NCBI GenBank assembly: GCA_003526375.1
Contig: DPDG01000077.1
Span: forward strand, 62,001-126,000
DNA: 64,000 nt
Source: Lentisphaeria bacterium
GTDB taxonomy: Bacteria > Verrucomicrobiota > Lentisphaeria > Victivallales > UBA1829
Direction of reading: 5' to 3'
The number at the start of each line of letters is the position of its first letter. Position 1 is the stretch's first letter. Below, in pieces: positions 7,948 through 13,342 of this stretch. The notes beneath the pieces are model-generated. The model was not told where the DNA came from. It made no database searches and saw only the letters and a list, made by a program, of their open reading frames with translations. A program made the position numbers and the translations under genes.

Positions 7948-9189
7948 ATGAAGAAAACTTCAGGAAAAGCAATCTTATTAAAACAGTTGCCGGGCTGTGG
8001 ACACATTCAAACCGTGCCCAGCCGCATAACTGTCCATGTCAAACCTGACCATATTTCGCAGCGCGAAACGGTCTTCAGTAAAAAACACAGTCTATCCCGA
8101 TCCTGCTTCGCTTCTTCTTTCTTCCTTCCATTGCTGAATTGTTCTAATGCTCAATTGTTCCATTGTTTTTCTACTTCTTCCTTCCGTGTTCCCTGTTCTT
8201 CTATTCTTACTTCCAGGGTGAAAACAAAGATTTTCATGCTGATCAAGTTCCTCATGAGGAAAAGTTGTAAGAGTGGTATTTCATTCCGGCAGCAGCAAGG
8301 CAGGGCGGAACGTTGCCAGTTCGCTGATCCTGCTTCTTCTTTTCTCCTTCCATTGTTGAATTGTTCTAATGTTCAATTGTTCCATTGTTTTTCTACTTCT
8401 TCCTTCCGTGTTCCCTGTTCTTCTATTCTTACTTCCAGGGTGAAAACAAAGATTTTCACCCTGATAGAGCTCCTCATCGTGATTTCGATCATCGCGATTC
8501 TCGCGGCGATGCTGCTGCCCGCATTGAATGTCGCGCGGGAAAAAGCTCATGCCGTTTCCTGCATGAACAACCAGAAACAGGTCGGCTATATTATGCGTTC
8601 TTATCTGGATGACTGGAAAGAGCAGATTATGATAGCTCCCATGGCTCTTCCTCATACTAATAGCAATACTGATACGGGCTGGCTTTATCTTCCGAAAGAA
8701 TGCGGTTATCTTCCCTCCAATCTGAAATTCATTCTATGCCCCAAATATCCGTGTTCCGATCCTGCCAACGGCAATTTTTCTTCGTGGTTGAAAGTCTCCT
8801 ATGGAATATTGAACGGCAACGGCGGGGATTCCTATTATAGAACGTATCTGGCGGAATACCGTTCCGATGCGTCTTATGATTTCAGGAAAACCAGAATCCC
8901 GTCCGCTTTTTTCATCGCAGGCGAATCTTTGCAGGTGGACCCCGGAAACGCAGTTCCTCTGTACCGCAGGAGTATGCGCTCCAATCTGTATCTTCAGACC
9001 AAAGACGGAACGACGCGTCCCGTTTTTGCACATGCGAACAGAAGCAATCTTCTGATGCTTGACGGACACTGCGAAACACTTTCCTATCCGGAGATGCGCA
9101 GGATGTTCGGCGGCATGTTGACGAATTCCGTTAAAAATTCAGGCTTCATGTACTGGAACCGTTCGGAACAGCCGATCCCCGCCCATTGA
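7948..9189 (+). CDS. Type IV pilin-like (H-X9-DG) protein with long repeated leader, copy 1
   Basis: The frame opens at an ATG with a near-perfect AAAGGAGG site and runs 413 codons. The class III signal (KIFTLIELLIVISIIAIL) does not appear until about residue 168, and an H-X9-DG motif (HANRSNLLMLDG) lies near the C-terminus. The family joins type IV pilin-like or secretion pseudopilin assemblies and is heavily expanded in Lentisphaerae and Planctomycetes. The preceding extension contains two in-frame copies, 222 bp apart, of the same leader module; the first ends in a decayed pilin start (KIFMLIKFLM). An alternative start is the GTG at 8440, which would give a normal short leader (MKTKIFTLIELL), but it has no ribosome binding site and lies in a hairpin stem. 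The residue before Phe is Ile, not the usual Gly. Confidence 0.75.
   Translation: MKKTSGKAILLKQLPGCGHIQTVPSRITVHVKPDHISQRETVFSKKHSLSRSCFASSFFLPLLNCSNAQLFHCFSTSSFRVPCSSILTSRVKTKIFMLIKFLMRKSCKSGISFRQQQGRAERCQFADPASSFLLPLLNCSNVQLFHCFSTSSFRVPCSSILTSRVKTKIFTLIELLIVISIIAILAAMLLPALNVAREKAHAVSCMNNQKQVGYIMRSYLDDWKEQIMIAPMALPHTNSNTDTGWLYLPKECGYLPSNLKFILCPKYPCSDPANGNFSSWLKVSYGILNGNGGDSYYRTYLAEYRSDASYDFRKTRIPSAFFIAGESLQVDPGNAVPLYRRSMRSNLYLQTKDGTTRPVFAHANRSNLLMLDGHCETLSYPEMRRMFGGMLTNSVKNSGFMYWNRSEQPIPAH
8130..8240 (+). repeat. pilin leader module A (decayed tandem copy)
   Basis: Five 8-bp units (8130-8169: ATTGCTGA, ATTGTTCT, AATGCTCA, ATTGTTCC, ATTGTTTT) are followed by the pyrimidine-rich block and the internal GTG (8218). 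It is nearly identical to module B 222 bp downstream, but the right arm of the terminal hairpin is mutated (TTTTCATGCT rather than TTTTCACCCT), and the pilin signal after it has decayed. Confidence 0.85.
8352..8462 (+). repeat. pilin leader module B
   Basis: Five 8-bp units (8352-8391) are followed by a 48-nt pyrimidine-rich block with no stop in any frame, then a hairpin with arms AGGGTGAAAA (8437-8446) and TTTTCACCCT (8453-8462) around a 6-nt loop. The hairpin covers the internal GTG (8440) and the start of the pilin signal. Confidence 0.88.
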
Positions 9190-9229
9190 CAGCATGGTCT
9201 GGCAGCGTGGTGTTTTGCGGCGGAGTATC

Positions 9230-9267
9230 ACGGATTGCCTGTAACTGCCTATTATCCGTCTTTTTTT
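9230..9267 (+). terminator. Rho-independent terminator after pilin-like gene 1
   Basis: ACGGAT (9230-9235) and ATCCGT (9254-9259) form a short stem followed by C and seven T residues. The stem is only 6 bp with a long loop, so strength is uncertain. Confidence 0.45.
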
Positions 9268-9278
9268 CATAACAGAGC

Positions 9279-9307
9279 TTTACAAAGCTCCATGATGCAA
9301 TTATATT
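9279..9307 (+). promoter_or_regulatory. promoter of the cobalamin riboswitch operon
   Basis: TTTACA (9279-9284) is separated by 17 nt from TATATT (9302-9307), placing the transcript start just ahead of the riboswitch. A perfect 7-bp palindrome (GAGCTTT at 9275-9281, AAAGCTC at 9284-9290) overlaps the -35 box and may be a protein-binding site. Confidence 0.55.
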
Positions 9308-9312
9308 AATAG

Positions 9313-9432
9313 CTCTCGTTGATTGTAAACAGTGAATTCGGTGAGAGTCCGAAGCTGTCGCGCAACCGTTATAGTCGGGTCCTGTTGCAGTCAAAATTTT
9401 TTCGGCGGGTATTGCAAGCGAATATGCCGCCT
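9313..9432 (+). ncRNA. Cobalamin riboswitch
   Basis: The core matches the cobalamin (B12) element: GAATTCGGTGAGAGTCCGAA (9333-9352), then CGCGCAACCGTT and AGTCGGGTCCTG, in the usual order and spacing. The upstream arm is short, so it may belong to a compact variant class. After the core, a hairpin formed by GGCGG and CCGCC around 9404-9432 precedes the first start codon without a T-run, which suggests control of translation rather than termination. It is expected to repress downstream genes when cobalamin is plentiful. The next gene is a pilin-like ORF, and the corrinoid transport and synthesis operon follows. Ends are approximate. Confidence 0.82.
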
Positions 9433-9464
9433 GAATTGTGCGCGTAACACAAAGGATGAAAAAA

Positions 9465-10619
9465 ATGCAGCACCATTCTATTCCATCTCCATGCAGGATC
9501 GCGGTTTTCTCCCCGGCAGGGCGGAAAGCGAACCATGATCGTCTTCACACAGCGGAATGTCAGTCCGCACCCGTTTCCGGGAAGCTTCAGGCGGCGTCGG
9601 CAGGGCAGGACGTTGGCAAGTCTCCTGATTCTACTTCTCCTTTTCTCGTTCCATTGTTGAATTGTTCTGATGTTCGGTTGTTCAAATGTTTTCTTTCTTC
9701 CTCCTTCCGTGTTCCTTGTTCGATATTCTTACTTCACAGGGTGAAAACAAGGATTTTCACCCTTATAGAGCTCCTCGTCGTGATTGCGATCATCGCCATT
9801 CTTGCCGGTATGCTCCTGCCCGCATTGGGAGCGGCGAGAGAGAAGGCAAAAGGCATTCAATGCGCCTCGAATCTGAAGCAGGTCGGAGTAGCGTGGAAGT
9901 TTTACTCCGGAGACTGGGACTACAATATGCCGAGTTATGGGACAGATAAAAAAACTATTTGGTTGGGAAAAAAAGAAGGAAGTAATCTTTCCGGTGTTTC
10001 CGGTGTTTATATTTATCAATGGCATTTGGAGCAGGGATTTATGGGAATGTATTTAAACCCTAAAACCGTACATTCATTGAAATGTCCTGCTATGGAACAA
10101 AGTCTGGATCCTGATGATAATTTGCTAGTTACTGGAGCCGGCGGATATGCGTATAATGTAAACATAGGTTCACAGATGTATTTTCAGTCTGGCACTGGAG
10201 GAAGCGGCTCTTCCGGTTCTTCGCGAAGCATGTACAATGGTTACGGATTGAAAGACTCTCAAATACAACAACCAAGCCAGACCGTTATATTTGGAGATTA
10301 TGCAACTCCGGCATCTGGTAAATTGGGAGCCGTTGTAGCTTATCCCGATATGTACGGATACTATTCTGTCGGAAGCACTACCGGAGATACTCATAGTCTG
10401 GTGATAGATGGTTCCAAAGCTGCAAATGGATGCGGAATTCATTTTCGACATGCGGCTTCCGCCAATATTTTATGGGCTGATGGTCATGTGGATTCCCGTA
10501 AAATGGCTTTTGTGAATGAATCGCAGACGGCGTGTGCAGGTTTTAATACGATTCATAAAATCGGAGATTTCGGTCCCAGGAACAACATGTATTATGACCC
10601 GTGGAGCATTACTGAATAA
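9465..10619 (+). CDS. Type IV pilin-like (H-X9-DG) protein with long leader, copy 2
   Basis: The start at 9465 follows AAAGGA with good spacing; GTG 9438 and ATG 9456 are in frame alternatives. The 384-residue product has a long extension, then the pilin signal (RIFTLIELLVVIAIIAILAG) and a C-terminal H-X9-DG motif (HAASANILWADG). From the internal GTG at 9741 the mature-type protein would be 292 residues. It lies between a cobalamin riboswitch and btuF, and its stop overlaps the btuF start by one base (TAATG), so it is physically the first gene of the B12 operon. The body between signal and motif is Gly/Ser/Tyr-rich, unlike the corrinoid genes. Whether B12 control of a pilin is functional or the result of an insertion cannot be decided here. 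Confidence 0.75.
   Translation: MQHHSIPSPCRIAVFSPAGRKANHDRLHTAECQSAPVSGKLQAASAGQDVGKSPDSTSPFLVPLLNCSDVRLFKCFLSSSFRVPCSIFLLHRVKTRIFTLIELLVVIAIIAILAGMLLPALGAAREKAKGIQCASNLKQVGVAWKFYSGDWDYNMPSYGTDKKTIWLGKKEGSNLSGVSGVYIYQWHLEQGFMGMYLNPKTVHSLKCPAMEQSLDPDDNLLVTGAGGYAYNVNIGSQMYFQSGTGGSGSSGSSRSMYNGYGLKDSQIQQPSQTVIFGDYATPASGKLGAVVAYPDMYGYYSVGSTTGDTHSLVIDGSKAANGCGIHFRHAASANILWADGHVDSRKMAFVNESQTACAGFNTIHKIGDFGPRNNMYYDPWSITE
9653..9763 (+). repeat. pilin leader module C
   Basis: Five 8-bp units (9653-9692: ATTGTTGA, ATTGTTCT, GATGTTCG, GTTGTTCA, AATGTTTT), a 48-nt pyrimidine-rich block, and the hairpin with arms AGGGTGAAAA (9738-9747) and TTTTCACCCT (9754-9763). Upstream, 9598-9640 resembles 8295-8335 ahead of module B (shared CAGGGC, then GACGTTG/AACGTTG and CTGAT). 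Confidence 0.85.
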
Positions 10620-11554
10620 TGAAAAAGCTTATTACAATTCTTTTGTCGGTTCCCCTGCTGCTTTCCGCCGGGATCGTTTCCGAAACGGCGGACACGATTT
10701 CCTATCAGCAGAGCAACGGCGAGACCGTGACGGTGCATAAACTTCCGAAACGCCCGGTCGTGCTTCATATCTCCCTGACGGGAATGTGGTATGCGGCAGG
10801 GGGAAAGGCGATCGCCAGACCCCATGCGCCGAGGCTCCATGTCCTGCCGGAGGAGGCGAGAACTCTGCCTGAGGTCGGGGACTTCTATAATCCGAATCTG
10901 GAGAAACTGCTCGCGCTCAAACCGGACCTTGTTCTGCTCCACAGCAAACGCGGGAAACATTGGGAGGTTCAGAAACTCCTGCGTTCCGCCGGAGTGGAAA
11001 GCGTCTGCGTCGATTACACGAATTATGACGATTTCCTGACTCTGCTTGACTTTTTCAGCCGCGTGAACGGCAATCCGCCGGAAGCGGAAGCCGTGCGTAA
11101 AAAAATTACTTCCGAGGTGGATGCGCTCTGTGCGGAAACGGCAAAGCTCAAGCCGGTCACGTTCATCAGCATGATCGTCTCCGGTACCGGTTTCCTTTCG
11201 GAGACGCCGCGCGGAAATACGGCGAACATGGCGGCGCGCCTCGGCGGGCGGAATCTGGTGCCCGCGGCTTCCGTTGTCCGCGTGAAATACAGTATGGAAC
11301 AGCTTCTGATGTCCGATCCCGACGTGATTTTCCTGCTTTGCGCCGGTTCGAACAATAAACTTTCGTCAAGAGTGCGCGCAATCCTTGACAAACGCCCGGA
11401 TTGGCGTAACTTAAAGGCGGTAAGGAATAACCGTGTTTACGTGCTGGACGCCGAAAGTTATCTCTATCTGCCCGGCAAACGGTACCCCGAGGCATTTCTC
11501 GGGCTCGCAAAATTTCTTTACCCGGAAAAGGATTGGGAGAAGATCGTGAAATGA
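10619..11554 (+). CDS. btuF: Corrinoid ABC transporter substrate-binding protein
   Basis: This 311-residue protein is a cluster A-II (BtuF/FhuD-type) binding protein for vitamin B12 or another corrinoid. It has a signal peptide (MKKLITILLSVPLLLSAG) but no lipobox Cys, so it is probably periplasmic. The family pattern is visible: PKRPVVLHISLTGMWYAAGG at the N-lobe, then a lobe-connecting helix, and NNRVYVLDAESYLYLPG near the end. It overlaps the pilin stop by one base and the permease start by ATGA. Position under a cobalamin riboswitch and ahead of the corrinoid synthesis genes makes B12 a better guess than iron-siderophore, which uses similar proteins. Confidence 0.85.
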   Translation: MKKLITILLSVPLLLSAGIVSETADTISYQQSNGETVTVHKLPKRPVVLHISLTGMWYAAGGKAIARPHAPRLHVLPEEARTLPEVGDFYNPNLEKLLALKPDLVLLHSKRGKHWEVQKLLRSAGVESVCVDYTNYDDFLTLLDFFSRVNGNPPEAEAVRKKITSEVDALCAETAKLKPVTFISMIVSGTGFLSETPRGNTANMAARLGGRNLVPAASVVRVKYSMEQLLMSDPDVIFLLCAGSNNKLSSRVRAILDKRPDWRNLKAVRNNRVYVLDAESYLYLPGKRYPEAFLGLAKFLYPEKDWEKIVK

Positions 11555-12561
11555 TCGGCGGGGACATGAGACAGCGTCCGGGATTCCGGATTGTGGTTTT
11601 GCTGCTGCTGGCGCTTTTTGCCGTTTCTGCTCTGCTTTGCGCCATGCGCTGCGGTTCCCGCGAGTTGTCTTATGCCCGGATCATTGAAACTCTCTGGAAC
11701 GCGGACGGGGGAACGGATTTTCTGATTCTGTATTACATCCGTCTTCCCCGGGTGGTTCTGGGGGCGATGGTGGGCGCGAGCCTTGCCTTGTCCGGCGCGA
11801 TTCTCCAGGGGGTCATGCGCAATCCGCTGGCGTCGCCGGGAATCATCGGCGTTTCCGCCGGCGGCGCGTTGACTGCCGTTGCGATTATGCTTCTTCTGCC
11901 GCAGTTTGCGGGACTTCTGGTGCCGTCTGCGTTCTGCGGCGCACTGGCGACCGCCGTTCTTGTATACGCTTTGGCGTGGAAAGGCGGCATTCAGCCGGTC
12001 CGCCTGATTCTTTCCGGCGTAGCGGTCGCGAGTATGCTGAGCGCTCTTGTCAGCGTCATGCTGCTGTTCAATTCCGAGCGCGCCGTGGTGATTCTGGATT
12101 TCATGATCGGGAGCCTTTCCGCGAAGTCATGGACACAGATTCAGCTGGTCTGGCCATATATGGCGGGCGGCGTGATCGTATCGCTTCTGCTGGCGCAGGT
12201 GTTGAACATTCTGGTGCTCGGCGACGAAGTCGCAACGGGACTCGGGCTCCGTGTGGAGCTGATGCGCGTGATCCTGCTCGCCCTGAGTGCGCTTCTTGCG
12301 GCGGCGTCCGTGAGCGTGGTCGGGCTTCTCGGCTTCGTGGGGTTGATCGCGCCTCATATCGTGCGGCTCATGATCGGTTCCGACTACCGTTATCTCCTGC
12401 CCGGTTCCGTTCTGTTCGGCGCGGGGATGCTGGTATGGTGCGATACGGTCGGACGGATGGCGCTGGACCCCGTGGAACTTCCCGTAGGGATCATTCTCGC
12501 GCTTCTCGGGCCTCCTTTTTTCCTGTATCTTTTGAGAAGGAGCGATGGGCATGAAGCTTGA
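11551..12561 (+). CDS. btuC: Corrinoid ABC transporter permease (FecCD family)
   Basis: This 336-residue membrane protein has about 10 hydrophobic helices and the FecCD/BtuC signatures RLPRVVLGAMVGASLALSGA, QGVMRNPLASPGIIGVSAGG and GFVGLIAPHIVRLMIGSDYR. It forms the membrane channel for the BtuF cargo. I chose ATG 11551 because it gives a 4-nt overlap with btuF and follows GGGAGAAG; ATG 11566 is an alternative. It overlaps the next gene by 17 nt. Confidence 0.9.
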   Translation: MIGGDMRQRPGFRIVVLLLLALFAVSALLCAMRCGSRELSYARIIETLWNADGGTDFLILYYIRLPRVVLGAMVGASLALSGAILQGVMRNPLASPGIIGVSAGGALTAVAIMLLLPQFAGLLVPSAFCGALATAVLVYALAWKGGIQPVRLILSGVAVASMLSALVSVMLLFNSERAVVILDFMIGSLSAKSWTQIQLVWPYMAGGVIVSLLLAQVLNILVLGDEVATGLGLRVELMRVILLALSALLAAASVSVVGLLGFVGLIAPHIVRLMIGSDYRYLLPGSVLFGAGMLVWCDTVGRMALDPVELPVGIILALLGPPFFLYLLRRSDGHEA

Positions 12562-13342
12562 CATTTCCGGGCTGACCGCGGGATATGGTTCCAATCACGT
12601 GATCGAGCGCCTGAACCTCTCCATCGCCTCCGGCGAGATCGTGACTCTCATCGGGACGAACGGATGCGGAAAATCGACGCTTCTGAAAACGATGGCGCGT
12701 ATTCTCAAACCCTGCGCGGGAACCGTTTGCCTTGAGTCGGAAAGCGTGCATTCCATGAATACCGGGCTGCTGGCAAAACAGCTTGCGATACTGCCGCAGA
12801 TTCATGCCGCGCCGGAGGATGTTACCGTGCGGCAGTTGATTGAATACGGGCGTTTCCCGCATCACGGCGCATGGCGCATGGCGTCTTCGCGGGATCGCAC
12901 GGCGGTGGACGATATTCTGAAAATGACGCGCCTGGAAGAGCTTGCGTCACGCAAAGTCATGAGTCTTTCCGGCGGAGAGCGCCAGCGCGCATGGATTGCG
13001 ATGACTCTGGCGCAGGAGCCGAAGGTGCTTCTGCTGGATGAACCGACGACCTTTCTGGATGTCTGCTGTCAGTTCGAGGTGGTCGAGCTGGTGCGGAAGC
13101 TGAACCGCAAGCTCGGAATTACCGTCGTGATGGTGCTTCATGACCTGAATCTCGCCGCACGCTGTTCGGATCGTCTTGCCGCGATCCGCGACCGGCGCAT
13201 TCTGCATGTCGGAACGCCGCGCGAGATCATCACGCCGGAGATTCTGCGCGAGATTTTCAATATCGAATCCGAGGTGATTTACGGCAGGGACGGCGTTCCG
13301 TTTTTTATTCCGGTCGGCTCCTGCCGGGAGGGGAAATCATGA
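12545..13342 (+). CDS. btuD: Corrinoid ABC transporter ATP-binding protein
   Basis: This 265-residue ATPase powers the BtuFC importer. Walker A is GTNGCGKST, the signature is LSGGERQRAWIAM, Walker B is VLLLDEPTTFLD, and the H-loop His follows in VMVLHDLN. It starts after AGAAGGAG inside the end of btuC and its stop overlaps the next start by ATGA. The layout binding protein, permease, ATPase is the classical order for this importer class. Confidence 0.9.
   Translation: MGMKLDISGLTAGYGSNHVIERLNLSIASGEIVTLIGTNGCGKSTLLKTMARILKPCAGTVCLESESVHSMNTGLLAKQLAILPQIHAAPEDVTVRQLIEYGRFPHHGAWRMASSRDRTAVDDILKMTRLEELASRKVMSLSGGERQRAWIAMTLAQEPKVLLLDEPTTFLDVCCQFEVVELVRKLNRKLGITVVMVLHDLNLAARCSDRLAAIRDRRILHVGTPREIITPEILREIFNIESEVIYGRDGVPFFIPVGSCREGKS

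Noticed and set aside
8130..8391. Octamer arrays as a CRISPR array
   Set aside because: Units are 8 bp and directly tandem with no spacers, and no cas genes are present.
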